Shown: positions 41,803 through 51,213, counted from the stretch's first letter. The stretch is DNA of 60,384 bases from an uncultured Collinsella sp. (GCA_902479065.1 CABSNM010000012.1:1-60384), one strand, 5' to 3'. Numbers and translations: made by a program. Notes: a model not told the origin generated them from the letters alone.

Positions 41803-42717
41803 CTAGTGATACAAACCTGGCTGGTAGTGATACTCATTGCTCAAGTGCGGGCACAGCTGCCAAAAGGCGACGGCACTCGCCGCGGCCACGTTGAGCGAAT
41901 CGACCCCGTGCGCCATCGGAATGCGCACGGCTCGGTCACAGCCCGAGATGGTCTTGGCGCCCAGGCCGGCACCCTCGGTGCCCATAAAGATTGCCAGGCG
42001 GTCAATCTCCTGTAGCGCGGGATCGTCCAGCGACACCGAATCGTCCGTCAACGCCATGGCGGCACACGAAAAACCGGCATCGTGCAGCGCCGCCAACCCG
42101 TCATGCGGCCACACGCGCGCCTCACTGCCAATACGCGTCCACGGCACCTGAAACACGGTTCCCATGCTCACGCGGGCCGAGCGACGGTACAGCGGGTCAC
42201 AACAAGTAGGGCTCACCAGAATGCCGTCGACATTGAGTGCGGCGGCCGAGCGGAAAATCGCGCCCACGTTCGTGTGGTCGACAATACCCTCGAGCACGCA
42301 TACGCGCACCGGTCGCTCACCCGCCGTCTCGACGACGCCGCCCAAGAACTCATCAACCGGAATCTGTCGGGGCCGACGGAACGCCGCGAGCGCACCGCGC
42401 GTCACATTGAAGCCCGTCAACTGCTCCATGAGCTCCATGGAGGCCACGAACACAGGAACCGGGCCGGCGCCCTCGCGCACAACCAGGCGCTCAAACAGCG
42501 GCATCATCTGGTCGAGCCAGCGCTCACCCAAAAGAAAGCTCACCGGCTGGTAACCGGCACGCACCGCGCGCTCGATAACCTTGGCACTCTCGGCGATAAA
42601 GATGCCCTTTTGCGGCTCCAGCACGCAGCGCAGCTCGCGCTCGGTCAGTCGCACGTAGGCATCGAGCCGCTCGTCCTCGAGCGAATCAATTCGCAGAACC
42701 TCAACGGCATCAGTCAT
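41803..42717 (-). CDS. TrmH/SpoU-family RNA 2'-O-methyltransferase
   Basis: The 304-residue SPOUT methyltransferase has an N-terminal substrate-binding region. The trefoil-knot domain carries VDHTNVGAIFRSAAALNVDG, IFMGTEGAGLG and IPMAHGVDSLNVAAAS, the three family motifs. It likely methylates a ribose in 23S rRNA or tRNA; the exact site is not predictable. The start is ATG 42717; the upstream in-frame residues are unlikely to be used. It lies between the MATE gene and folA with short gaps. Confidence 0.88.
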   Translation of the reverse strand: MTDAVEVLRIDSLEDERLDAYVRLTERELRCVLEPQKGIFIAESAKVIERAVRAGYQPVSFLLGERWLDQMMPLFERLVVREGAGPVPVFVASMELMEQLTGFNVTRGALAAFRRPRQIPVDEFLGGVVETAGERPVRVCVLEGIVDHTNVGAIFRSAAALNVDGILVSPTCCDPLYRRSARVSMGTVFQVPWTRIGSEARVWPHDGLAALHDAGFSCAAMALTDDSVSLDDPALQEIDRLAIFMGTEGAGLGAKTISGCDRAVRIPMAHGVDSLNVAAASAVAFWQLCPHLSNEYHYQPGLYH

Positions 42718-42826
42718 GGCAGCCAGCCCGCACCCTTCTTTACAGCACATCTATACCAAACGAGGCGACGCCAAGCGCCGCCCCATGCATTCCATCAACC
42801 CGATGATACCGTTCACGCCAGGCGAT

Positions 42827-43345
42827 TTACGCCTCAACGCGACGATACGTCACGAACTCATAATCGACGCCCTCATCGCCCTCGCCCGAGGCAATCGTGG
42901 CAACCCCTTCGCGCCGCGCAACTTCCCACGCAGGATCAGCGTCCAAGTCAGGAAAGTACGTGTCCACGGCATGGGTGCAATGGTTATGCGTGACCTCGGC
43001 CTCGACGCAGTACGGCAAAAATTGCCGATAGACATCGCCACCGCCAATCACCCAGGCAACGGGCTCTTCGGCAACCGCGGCGAGAGCCTCGTCGATGCTA
43101 TGCACCACGTCGACGCCCTCGACCACAAAATCCTCGTCGCGGGTAAGCACGATATTGCGGCGGTTCTTGAGCGGACGCCCGCCGGGAAAACTCAGCAGTG
43201 TCTTGCGCCCCATGATGACCGGGCAACCCTTGGTGCAGGCCACAAAATGGCGCATGTCGGCGCGATTGGACACCACCATGTCGCCCTCGCACCCAATGCC
43301 CCAGTCGTCACACACAGCGACGATGGCAGAAAGCTTACACGTCAT
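42827..43345 (-). CDS. folA: Dihydrofolate reductase
   Basis: Reduces dihydrofolate to tetrahydrofolate with NADPH. The 172-residue protein has the Met20-loop region DDWGIGCEGD, the acidic residue in SNRADMRHF, GRKTLLSFPGGRPLKNRRNIV and WVIGGGDVYRQFLPYC with the NADPH-binding glycines. The ATG at 43345 is preceded by TAGGTGG; an in-frame GTG at 43354 abuts the thyA stop. It is immediately downstream of thyA, coupling folate recycling to dTMP synthesis. Confidence 0.93.
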   Translation of the reverse strand: MTCKLSAIVAVCDDWGIGCEGDMVVSNRADMRHFVACTKGCPVIMGRKTLLSFPGGRPLKNRRNIVLTRDEDFVVEGVDVVHSIDEALAAVAEEPVAWVIGGGDVYRQFLPYCVEAEVTHNHCTHAVDTYFPDLDADPAWEVARREGVATIASGEGDEGVDYEFVTYRRVEA

Positions 43346-43354
43346 GAGCGCCAC

Positions 43355-44203
43355 CTACACCGCAATGGGAATGTTCTTGACCTGCGGGCCGTGCTCGTAG
43401 CCCTCGACGATCAGGTCATCGGTCGTAAACGCGTAGAAATCGTGCACGTCGGGGTTAAGCGTTACCTTGGGCGCCGCAAACTGCGGACGCTCGATAAGCT
43501 CGCGGACGATATCGACATGACGGTCGTAAATGTGGGCATCGGCAATCACATGCAGTAGCTCACCGGGAATCATATCGACCGACTGCGCGACCATCATCAG
43601 CAAGATGGCGTACTGGCACACGTTCCAGTTATTCGCGGCCAAAATGTCTTGGCTGCGCTGGTTGAGAATCATGTTGAGCGTGGGCTTTTCGTCCTGCGGA
43701 CGCTGTGTGACGTTATAGGTCACACTGTAGGCGCACGGATACAGGTGCATCTCGGACAGGTCGCTAAACACGTACGTGTTGGTCATGATGCGGCGGCTGT
43801 ACGGCGTGTGCTTAAGGTCGTACAGCACACGGTCCATCTGGTCAAAGTCGCCCTCGGCATAATGGCTCTTCTGGCCAATCTGGTACCCGTATGCCTTGCC
43901 GATGGAACCGGTCTCGTCGGCCCACTCATCCCAAATATGGCTGTTGAGGTCATGGACGTTATTGGACTTCTTTTGATAGATCCACAAGATCTCGTCCATG
44001 GCAGATTTAAGCGCCGTGCGACGCAGCGTGAGCGCGGGGAACTCCTCGCGCAGGTCGTAACGTGCCGTAACGCCAAAGTTTTTAATGGTATAGGCAGGGG
44101 TGCCATCCTCCCACACCGGTCGGACCTTTTGCCCCTCGGTGGTGGTGCCATGGTCCAAAATATCGCGGCACATGGCTACAAACTGTTGATCAGCCTTGCT
44201 CAT
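43355..44203 (-). CDS. thyA: Thymidylate synthase
   Basis: Methylates dUMP to dTMP with methylene-tetrahydrofolate. The 282-residue protein has the catalytic Cys157 in MHLYPCAYSVTYNV, LNQRSQD (phosphate-binding Arg), and NWNVCQYAILLMMVAQ. After the catalytic Cys it has Ala where E. coli has His, which fits the Clostridium/B. subtilis-type subgroup as I recall it. The ATG at 44203 has AGGAGGG upstream. It is followed directly by folA. The divergent neighbour is the DUF134-NifX gene. Confidence 0.94.
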   Translation of the reverse strand: MSKADQQFVAMCRDILDHGTTTEGQKVRPVWEDGTPAYTIKNFGVTARYDLREEFPALTLRRTALKSAMDEILWIYQKKSNNVHDLNSHIWDEWADETGSIGKAYGYQIGQKSHYAEGDFDQMDRVLYDLKHTPYSRRIMTNTYVFSDLSEMHLYPCAYSVTYNVTQRPQDEKPTLNMILNQRSQDILAANNWNVCQYAILLMMVAQSVDMIPGELLHVIADAHIYDRHVDIVRELIERPQFAAPKVTLNPDVHDFYAFTTDDLIVEGYEHGPQVKNIPIAV

Positions 44204-44291
44204 TGACCCTCCTGTCAGTCGCCTATAAGCGAGATTCATTGTAGCCCAGGCGCACGCGGCCCCACAGCCCAAACATAAGCCCTCACTTTCT

Positions 44292-44355
44292 GACATATGC
44301 CAGAAATACCTTGCGCAAATCCGCACGTTCGCTATTCTATTGTTGACATATGTCA
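44292..44355 (+). promoter_or_regulatory. Promoter with two palindromic operator candidates ahead of the DUF134 gene
   Basis: TGACATATGTCA at 44344-44355 is a perfect 12-bp palindrome. A second copy, TGACATATGCCA at 44292-44303, extends to TCTG..CAGA and differs at one position. Between them lies a promoter candidate, TTGCGC (44312-44317), 16 nt and TATTCT (44334-44339). One site would flank the -35 and the other the transcription start, a layout typical of repression. The regulator is not proven; the downstream DNA-binding protein is the obvious candidate. Confidence 0.6.
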
Positions 44356-44369
44356 GATTTGGAGAGCGT

Positions 44370-45134
44370 ATGGCAGGAAGACGCGAAAAATTGCGCCGCG
44401 TTGGGATCATTCCCGAATATCGCGGCTTTACCCCCGACGGCCTTGCCAGCGGAGACGCCATCGACATGACAATCGACGAGCTCGAAGTCCTGCGGTTATG
44501 CGACCTGGAAGGCCTCAATCAGGAGGCAGTCGCCCAGCACATGGGTATCGCTCGTGCCACCGTGGCGGCCATCTGCAGCCGCGCACATCGCAAGGTGGCA
44601 AACGCACTGGTCAATGGACGGGCACTCAGCATCGAAGGCGGCAGCATCGCGTACTCCCCCATTAACACGACGACGGCCGCATGGCCAGCAAAGGAGGTCG
44701 ACACCATGAGGGTGGCAACGACGTACGACAACGGCAACATCTTTATGCACTTTGGCCGCAGCGAGCAGTTCAAGATCTACGACATCCAGGATGACAAGGT
44801 GCTCAACGAGCAGGTCGTAGGCACCGGCGGCACCGGTCACGGCGCCCTGGCGGGTCTGCTTGCCAACGGTGGCGTTGACACGCTCATCTGCGGCGGTATC
44901 GGCGGCGGCGCCATCAACGCGCTCACCCAGGCTGGCATCACGGTCTATGCGGGCGCCCAGGGCAACTGCGACGCCTGCGTCGAGACACTCATTGCCGGCA
45001 CGCTCGCGCAGACCGGCGAGGCCACCTGCGACTGCCACGGCCATGACCACGAGCACACCCACGAGCATGGCGAGTCCTGCGGCTGCCACGGCCATCACGG
45101 CCATGATGGGCACGAGGGCTGCGGCTGCCACTAG
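44370..45134 (+). CDS. DUF134 DNA-binding domain fused to NifX/NifB-like metal-cofactor domain with His/Cys tail
   Basis: The 254-residue protein has three parts. Residues 1-85 are a DUF134 domain with an HTH (DLEGLNQEAVAQHMGIARAT). Residues 113-212 are a dinitrogenase Fe-Mo-cofactor-binding-type domain (MRVATTYDNGNIFMHFGR, CGGIGGGAINAL, GNCDACVE). Residues 220-254 hold 12 His and 6 Cys, a probable metal-binding tail. The ATG at 44370 follows GGAG. At the junction, GGAGG (44693-44697) lies 8 nt before an in-frame ATG at 44706, so a 142-residue NifX-tail protein may also be made. In other bacteria the two domains occur as separate adjacent genes. A metal- or Fe-S-responsive regulator is inferred. 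Confidence 0.85.
   Translation: MAGRREKLRRVGIIPEYRGFTPDGLASGDAIDMTIDELEVLRLCDLEGLNQEAVAQHMGIARATVAAICSRAHRKVANALVNGRALSIEGGSIAYSPINTTTAAWPAKEVDTMRVATTYDNGNIFMHFGRSEQFKIYDIQDDKVLNEQVVGTGGTGHGALAGLLANGGVDTLICGGIGGGAINALTQAGITVYAGAQGNCDACVETLIAGTLAQTGEATCDCHGHDHEHTHEHGESCGCHGHHGHDGHEGCGCH
44691..44708 (+). promoter_or_regulatory. Internal ribosome-binding site and start inside the DUF134-NifX gene
   Basis: AAGGAGG at 44691-44697 is a full Shine-Dalgarno sequence 8 nt before ATG 44706. The ATG is codon 113 of the larger protein and exactly the first residue of the NifX-like domain (MRVATTYDNGN). Confidence 0.65.
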
Positions 45135-45197
45135 CGGCACGGCACCGCAAGCTCGGGGCGCGACGCTAAACGCAACCCAACAATCAAAGCCAACAAC

Positions 45198-45229
45198 AAA
45201 GGCCACCCGGTAGCTTCCGAGTGGCCTTT
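45198..45229. terminator. Bidirectional terminator between the DUF134 gene and ffh
   Basis: AAAGGCCAC at 45198-45206 is inverted at 45221-45229, with CCGG/TCCG-type extra pairing inside. The minus strand continues CTTTGTTGTTG and the plus strand TTTGCC. It sits between convergent genes. Confidence 0.7.
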
Positions 45230-45254
45230 GCCGTATCAAGCTGGAATTACAGTC

Positions 45255-46739
45255 CTATTTCTTATTGCGCATCTGAGCTTCCATCTGGCGCAGCAGGTCC
45301 ATATCGGACTTAGGACCGCCCGTTCCCAGGCCGCCCAGACCGCCCATGCCGCCCAGACCCATGGCATCCAGGCCGGGAATATTGGGCATGCGCATCTTTT
45401 TGCCCTTCTTACCCTTTTTGCCCTTCTTACCGCCGGCTTGCGCCTGATTGGCCATCGTGCGCATGCGGCCCATCATCTTGTTCATCTCACCCCACTGCTT
45501 CATAAGGCTATTGACCTCGGTGGGGGTCACGCCGGCGCCCTTGGCGATGCGGGCGCGACGCTGGCCGTTGATAATAGAGGGACGCAGGCGCTCCTCCTTG
45601 GTCATCGACATGATGATGGCCTCGTTCTTGTCGAAGATGCCCTCGTCCAGGTTGCCGCCCATCTGGTTGAGCGCGCGCTGACCGCCGGGAAGCATACCCA
45701 GGATACCCTTCATGCCGCCCATCTTCTTGACGGCCTTCATCTGGTCGAGCATGTCGTTCATGGTAAAGCCCTCGCGCAGCATGCGCTCGGCAGCCTCGAG
45801 CTGTTCGGCGTCGGCCGCCTCCTGGGCCTTCTCGATGATGCCGACGACGTCGCCCATGCCCAAGATGCGCTTGGCCATGCGGTCGGGGTAGAACGGCTCC
45901 AGCGAATCGGGCTTCTCGCCCATGCTCACGAACTTGATGGGCTTGCCGGTCACCTGGCGCACGGAAAGCGCGCCGCCGCCACGGGCGTCGCCGTCGAGCT
46001 TGGAGATGATCACGCCATCAAAGTCGGTGCGCTCGGCAAAGGTCGAGACGACGTTGACGATATCCTGGCCGGTCATGGCATCGACGACCATCAGCACTTG
46101 ATCGGGCTTGACGGCCTTCTTGATGTCCACGGCCTCCTGCATCATCTGCTCGTCGATCTGCAGACGACCGGCGGTATCGACGATGACCACGTCGCGCAGG
46201 TGGTCGACGGCCTCCTGGATGGCGCCCTTGGCGATATCAACCGGGTGCTCGCCGTCACCACGGAAGACCGGTACGCCGATCTCTCCACCGAGCGTGGCCA
46301 GCTGGTCGGCGGCGGCGGGACGGTAGACGTCGCACGCGGCGAGCAGCGGCGAGCGGCCCTGCTTCTTGAGCAGGTAGGCCAGCTTTACAGCTGCCGTGGT
46401 TTTACCGGAGCCCTGAAGGCCCACGAGCATGATGACATTGGGAATGCGGTTGCTAAAGACGAGCTTGCTCTCGGTGGAGCCGAGCATCTCGGTGAGCTCG
46501 TCGAGCACGATCTTGACGACGTTTTGCGCCGGCGACAGCGACTCCATGACCTCGGCGGTCATGCAGCGCTCCTTGGTCTTGGCGACGAACTCCTTGACGA
46601 CCTTGAAGTTGACGTCGGCCTCGAGCAGCGCCATGCGAATGTCGCGCATGGCAGAAGTAATATCGGCCTCGGTCAGCTTACCCTTGCCACGCAGGCGGTC
46701 AAATGTGTCGTTGAGGCGATCGCTCAGAGAATCAAACAC
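45255..46739 (-). CDS. ffh: Signal recognition particle protein Ffh
   Basis: SRP GTPase that binds signal sequences and 4.5S RNA. The 494-residue protein has an N-domain and a G-domain with GLQGSGKTT (107-115), DVYRPAAADQL, DTAGRLQ and SKLDGDARGG. The Met-rich M-domain has LREGFTMNDMLDQMKAVKKMG, LPGG and the RNA-binding SIINGQRRARIAKGAG. It ends with a Lys/Gly repeat (GKKGKKGKKGKK) and a Gly/Met/Leu-rich tail. The start is GTG 46739 with AGGAG 6 nt upstream. It follows ftsY by about 10 nt, giving the smc-ftsY-ffh operon order. Confidence 0.97.
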   Translation of the reverse strand: MFDSLSDRLNDTFDRLRGKGKLTEADITSAMRDIRMALLEADVNFKVVKEFVAKTKERCMTAEVMESLSPAQNVVKIVLDELTEMLGSTESKLVFSNRIPNVIMLVGLQGSGKTTAAVKLAYLLKKQGRSPLLAACDVYRPAAADQLATLGGEIGVPVFRGDGEHPVDIAKGAIQEAVDHLRDVVIVDTAGRLQIDEQMMQEAVDIKKAVKPDQVLMVVDAMTGQDIVNVVSTFAERTDFDGVIISKLDGDARGGGALSVRQVTGKPIKFVSMGEKPDSLEPFYPDRMAKRILGMGDVVGIIEKAQEAADAEQLEAAERMLREGFTMNDMLDQMKAVKKMGGMKGILGMLPGGQRALNQMGGNLDEGIFDKNEAIIMSMTKEERLRPSIINGQRRARIAKGAGVTPTEVNSLMKQWGEMNKMMGRMRTMANQAQAGGKKGKKGKKGKKMRMPNIPGLDAMGLGGMGGLGGLGTGGPKSDMDLLRQMEAQMRNKK

Positions 46740-46749
46740 TAGTCACTCC

Positions 46750-47667
46750 TTAGTTGGACTCGCCCACCAGGGCGCGGCAGAAATCTTTGGCATTGAACTC
46801 CTGCAGGTCATCAACCTGCTCGCCCACGCCCACGCGCAGGATCGGGAGCTTGAGCTTCTCGGCCACAGCCATGGCGATGCCACCCTTAGCCGTGCCGTCG
46901 AGCTTAGTCATGATAATACCGTCCAGGCCCAGCGCCTCGTTAAACTCGAGCGCCTGGTTCAGACCGTTTTGGCCCGTCGCGGCATCGATCACGAGGACGA
47001 CCGAGACGGGCATGGGGCCGGCGGCCATATTGGCGGCGCGCTTACGCGTCACGTTGACCACCTTGGCAAGCTCGCGCATGAGCTCGGGGCTCGTGTGCAG
47101 ACGACCGGCGGTGTCGATAAGTACCAGGTCGCTGCCGCGCTTGTCGGCCTCGTCGAGCACGTCGTAGCAAACGCTCGCCGGGTCGGAGCCGCGGTCGCGC
47201 TTGATGACCGGTACGCCGGCACGCTGGCCCCACACATCGAGCTGCTCGATGGCGGCGGCGCGGAAGGTGTCGGCCGAACCGATCACCACGTTCTTGCCGC
47301 GGGCGGCCATGGCGCTCGCAATCTTGCCGACCGTGGTGGTCTTGCCGGCACCGTTGATGCCGACAAACAGCACGCAGCTTGGCGTATCGGAAAACGGGTC
47401 GCACTCAACAGGCACAAAATGGCCCTCGAGCTGCTCGGCCAGAGCGCGGCGAAGCTGCGGGGCGGTCTTGAGGTTTTTCTTGGCCGCGGCATCGCGCAGG
47501 TCATCGGAGACCTTGATCGCGACCTCGGCACCCATGTCACCCATGACGAGGGTGTCCTCAAGGTCCTCCCAAAAATCCTCGTCGACCTCGCCGCCAAAGT
47601 AAAAGACTTCGTTGAGGGCCTCACGGCTGCGCTCGAGTCCGCGCGAGAGAGCATCGAAGAATCCCAT
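46750..47667 (-). CDS. ftsY: SRP receptor FtsY
   Basis: GTPase that docks ribosome-SRP complexes at the membrane. The 305-residue protein is the NG core, with VGINGAGKTTTVGK (102-115), SADTFRAAAIEQL, DTAGRLHTS and TKLDGTAKGG. It lacks the long acidic A-domain of E. coli FtsY, as is usual in Gram-positives. Its ATG overlaps the smc stop codon as TAATG, and it is followed by ffh. The co-transcription of receptor and Ffh supports both calls. Confidence 0.97.
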   Translation of the reverse strand: MGFFDALSRGLERSREALNEVFYFGGEVDEDFWEDLEDTLVMGDMGAEVAIKVSDDLRDAAAKKNLKTAPQLRRALAEQLEGHFVPVECDPFSDTPSCVLFVGINGAGKTTTVGKIASAMAARGKNVVIGSADTFRAAAIEQLDVWGQRAGVPVIKRDRGSDPASVCYDVLDEADKRGSDLVLIDTAGRLHTSPELMRELAKVVNVTRKRAANMAAGPMPVSVVLVIDAATGQNGLNQALEFNEALGLDGIIMTKLDGTAKGGIAMAVAEKLKLPILRVGVGEQVDDLQEFNAKDFCRALVGESN

Positions 47668-50600
47668 TATGCGTTCACGACCTTTCCGGTTTCGCGATCG
47701 AGTTTTTGCGAGACGACGCGACTGACGCCGTCGGCTTGCATCGAGACGCCGTAGAGGACGTCAGCGTCCTCCATAGTACGGCGCTGATGCGAGATAACCA
47801 AGAGCTGCGTATCGGAACGCAGCACGTCGAGTGCGCCGATGAGCTTGGACAGGTTAGCGTCGTCGAGCGCCGCCTCGACCTCATCCAGCACATAGAACGG
47901 CACCGTGCGCGTGCGATACACGGCAAAGAGCAGAGCGAGCGCCGTCAGGCTCTTCTCGCCGCCCGACATGAGCATCATCTTGGTGATGCGCTTGCCGCGC
48001 GGCTGCGCCACGACCTCGATGCCCGTCTCGGCCGGATGCTCGGGGTCGGTCATCTCCAGATGTGCCTGGCCGCCCGGGAACAGCATGGCGAAGATCTCGC
48101 GGAAGTTCGCATCGACCTTCTCAAAGGTCACCAGGAAGGCTTTGCGCATCTTACGGTCGATGGCAACGGTAATCTTGGTGAGCGCCTTACGCGCGCTCTC
48201 CAAATCGGCCAGTTGCTCCTCGATGTAATCGGCGCGACGCTTAAGCTGCTCGTACTCCTCCATGGCAACCTGGTTCACAGGGCCCAGGTTGTTGATCTGG
48301 CGCACGAGCTGGTTGAGCTCGCGCTCGGCGGCGTCGCGGTCGGTAGGCGCGGGAAGCATGAGCGCTTCCTCGAGCACCGTGGTGCCATCGGCGGTGATGG
48401 CCTTGATGGCAGCCTCCACCTGCACCTCGAGCTTGCCGCGTGCGACCTTGAACTCGTTTTGCGTCGCGGTGGCGGCATCGACCCGCTCCTTGGCGCGGGA
48501 GACCTCGGCCTTGGCGTCTTCGATGGTCTTCTTGAGCGAGGCCGAATCCGCCTCCTCGAGCGAAGCCTGGTCACGCAGACGCGCGGCCCAATCCGACGCG
48601 CGCTCCAGCAGGGCCGAATAGCGCTCGTGCATGGGGTCGACGCGCAGGCGCAACAGCTCGAGTGAGCGCGAAGCCTGGCGCGTTCCGCGGATACGACGGT
48701 CGATGCCCTCTAGGCGATGCTCCAGATCGGGCACGCGGCCCTTCAGCGAACGCAGACGCTCGCTCGTCTGGGCCAGGCGGACCTTGGCATCGGCGAGCTT
48801 GCCGGCTGCCTCGGAATCGTCACGGCGGACGCGATCGAGCTCGTCATTGGCTTCGGCAATCTGGAGACCCAGGTCGCTTGCCTGCGCACGGGCCTCGTCG
48901 CGCGAACGGGTGAGCTCGTCAACACGCGGGCGCGCAGCGCGAACAGCCTCGGCGGCCTGCTCGCGGCGCTTGGAGATGCGCACGCGCTCGACCTCGGCAT
49001 TGTTGGCACTTTGCTCCAGGCGGCCGATCTCGGAGAGCAGCGAGCGGCGCTCGCCCTCAAGACGGGCGATCCCGCCGGCGGCATCGCCCTCGGCGGCACG
49101 CGCCTCCTCGACGGCCGCATTGGCCTCGACGACCTGATCCGACACATGTTCAAACACTGCAGCCAGATCGGGCTCCAGGCCCTCCAGCTCACGAATACGA
49201 CGCTTGCGCTCTAGGGCACCCGAGGCCTCGCCGGCATCGAGCCCCACGCGCACCAGGCCGCCACAGCTCACGCGGGCGCCATCGGGCGTCACGTAGGTCA
49301 CACCGTCAACGACTGGTGCCGCCAGTGCGGCAGCCAAGTCATCGACCACGTAATAGCCGCCGAGCAGGGCCTCGACAACCGGGCCATAATCGGCACGCAC
49401 GGACAGGCGATCGACCAGACGCGAACCGGCAGCGCCCTTGGCAGCAGCACCGCCGCTTACGCCGCGCGCCACCAGCAGTGCCTCGCCCGAGGCCTTCTTT
49501 TGGTCCAGAGCCGCACGACCGGCACGCTCAAGCGTGGCGGCGTCATCAAACAGCAGGGCATCGATATCGCCGGCAAGCAGCTGCTCGACCAAGCCCTCAA
49601 GCTCACGAGGAGCCTCGAGCACATCTCCCAGACGACCCGAGACATCATCGCCCAGCGCGCCCATCAGACGGCTCACCAGCGGCGAGCTGTCGGCCATGCG
49701 GGCATCGAGCTTCTTTTGGCTGGCAAGCTCCGAGCGCACCTCGGACAGCTTGTTGCGTGCCTCGCTCTCGCGATTACGCAGGTCCTTCAACGCCGCACGG
49801 GCGACCTCGGTAGCCTCGCGCGCGTCGACCTGGGCTTGGCGAGCCTGATCGAGCGCGCCTTCGAGCTCCTCACCACGGTTGCGGCGGCTATCAAGCGATG
49901 CCGTGACCTCCTCGAGCTGTTCGTCGATCTGCTCCAGGCGCGAGGCGTACATGTTGTCCTCGACCTCAGCATTGCTCAGCGAGTCCTTCACCTTGGCGAG
50001 CTCGAGCGCGGCGTTATCGGCCACACGCTGCACATCGCGCTGCTCGCGCGTGAGCCGCGAAATCTGATTGTCGAGCGCAACGCGACGCTCGTGGAGCTCG
50101 GCGGCGGCAGGTCCGGCGGCGTCAACGTCGTCCTGGGCCTGCATATGCGCACCGGTCACTTCCTCAAGCTGGGCACGCGCATCCTCGAGCTCCTCGACCA
50201 CGCGACGCCGCTGATGCTCGGAGCTCGAGATCTGGCCGCGCATGTCGGACAGGCGCGACACCATGTTGTGGCCTTTTTCCTCGAGCAGGCGCATATCGGA
50301 GTTAATGCGGCCGACCACGTCTTGCATATGGCGGCGCTGCTCGCCCAAATCGCCCACAAACAGGCCCTTTTCCTCGAGCATGACCTGGAGCTTCTCAAGC
50401 TCGCGCTCCTTTTCGCCCAAGCGGTACTGCGCAAGCTCAAGCTCGGCAGCGCCCTCCTTGGAGCGGCTCTCCAGGTCGTTCCACTGCGACTGCAGCGAAC
50501 GAAGCTCGTCGACGGCCAGCATCTGCGTAAGCTCGTTCGCGCGCGAGGACAGCTCTTTGTACTTGCGCGCGCGATCAACCTGACGCTCCAGCGGCCGCAG

Positions 50601-51203
50601 CTGACGGGCGATCTCCTTATTGATGTCGCGGGCACGGGTCAGATGCTCGTCCATCGATTTAATCTTTTTGAGCGCACGCTCCTTGCGGCGCTTGTGCTTG
50701 GAGATGCCGGCAGCCTCCTCAATAAGCGCGCGGCGCTCCTCGGGGCGGCTCTGCAAAATGGCATCGAGCTTGCCCTGGCTAATGATGGAATGCGTATCCT
50801 TACCCAGGCCCGAATCGTGCAGGATGTCCTGAATGTCCATCAGGCGGCACGGGCTCGAGTTGATGAGGTACTCGCTTTCGCCCGAACGATACATACGGCG
50901 GGTGATGGCGACCTCGTCAAAGTCAACGGGAAGCATATGGTCCGAGTTATCGAGCACCAGCGTGACCTCGGCGACACCCACCGGCTTGCGCGCCGACGAG
51001 CCCGAGAAGATGACATCCTCCATGGCCTGGCCGCGCAGCTGCTTGGCGCTCTGCTCGCCCAGGACCCACAGAATCGAGTCGGAGATGTTCGATTTTCCCG
51101 AGCCGTTGGGACCGACGATGACGGTCAGGCCCGGCTCAAATGACATATGGGCGCGGTCGGCAAACGACTTGAACCCTTTGAGCGTGAGGGACTTGAGATA
51201 CAC
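47667..51203 (-). CDS. smc: Chromosome partition protein SMC
   Basis: Long coiled-coil ATPase of 1178 residues that condenses and segregates the chromosome. The N-terminal Walker A is VGPNGSGKSNISDSI (30-44). Heptad-rich arms flank a hinge at roughly residues 510-660 (MGALGDDVSGRLGDV near its start). The C-terminal ABC signature LMSGGEKSLTALALLFAVY and Walker B PFYVLDEVEAALDD follow. The start is GTG 51203 with AGGA upstream. Order rnc-smc-ftsY-ffh is a classic Gram-positive arrangement. ScpA and ScpB partners are not in the window. Confidence 0.97.
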   Translation of the reverse strand: MYLKSLTLKGFKSFADRAHMSFEPGLTVIVGPNGSGKSNISDSILWVLGEQSAKQLRGQAMEDVIFSGSSARKPVGVAEVTLVLDNSDHMLPVDFDEVAITRRMYRSGESEYLINSSPCRLMDIQDILHDSGLGKDTHSIISQGKLDAILQSRPEERRALIEEAAGISKHKRRKERALKKIKSMDEHLTRARDINKEIARQLRPLERQVDRARKYKELSSRANELTQMLAVDELRSLQSQWNDLESRSKEGAAELELAQYRLGEKERELEKLQVMLEEKGLFVGDLGEQRRHMQDVVGRINSDMRLLEEKGHNMVSRLSDMRGQISSSEHQRRRVVEELEDARAQLEEVTGAHMQAQDDVDAAGPAAAELHERRVALDNQISRLTREQRDVQRVADNAALELAKVKDSLSNAEVEDNMYASRLEQIDEQLEEVTASLDSRRNRGEELEGALDQARQAQVDAREATEVARAALKDLRNRESEARNKLSEVRSELASQKKLDARMADSSPLVSRLMGALGDDVSGRLGDVLEAPRELEGLVEQLLAGDIDALLFDDAATLERAGRAALDQKKASGEALLVARGVSGGAAAKGAAGSRLVDRLSVRADYGPVVEALLGGYYVVDDLAAALAAPVVDGVTYVTPDGARVSCGGLVRVGLDAGEASGALERKRRIRELEGLEPDLAAVFEHVSDQVVEANAAVEEARAAEGDAAGGIARLEGERRSLLSEIGRLEQSANNAEVERVRISKRREQAAEAVRAARPRVDELTRSRDEARAQASDLGLQIAEANDELDRVRRDDSEAAGKLADAKVRLAQTSERLRSLKGRVPDLEHRLEGIDRRIRGTRQASRSLELLRLRVDPMHERYSALLERASDWAARLRDQASLEEADSASLKKTIEDAKAEVSRAKERVDAATATQNEFKVARGKLEVQVEAAIKAITADGTTVLEEALMLPAPTDRDAAERELNQLVRQINNLGPVNQVAMEEYEQLKRRADYIEEQLADLESARKALTKITVAIDRKMRKAFLVTFEKVDANFREIFAMLFPGGQAHLEMTDPEHPAETGIEVVAQPRGKRITKMMLMSGGEKSLTALALLFAVYRTRTVPFYVLDEVEAALDDANLSKLIGALDVLRSDTQLLVISHQRRTMEDADVLYGVSMQADGVSRVVSQKLDRETGKVVNA

Positions 51204-51213
51204 GGTTCCTCGC

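Noticed and set aside
45019..45134. Repetitive His/Gly/Cys codons that might be a tandem repeat array
   Set aside because: The repetition is only at the amino-acid level in the metal-binding tail of the DUF134-NifX protein; nucleotide units are not regular.
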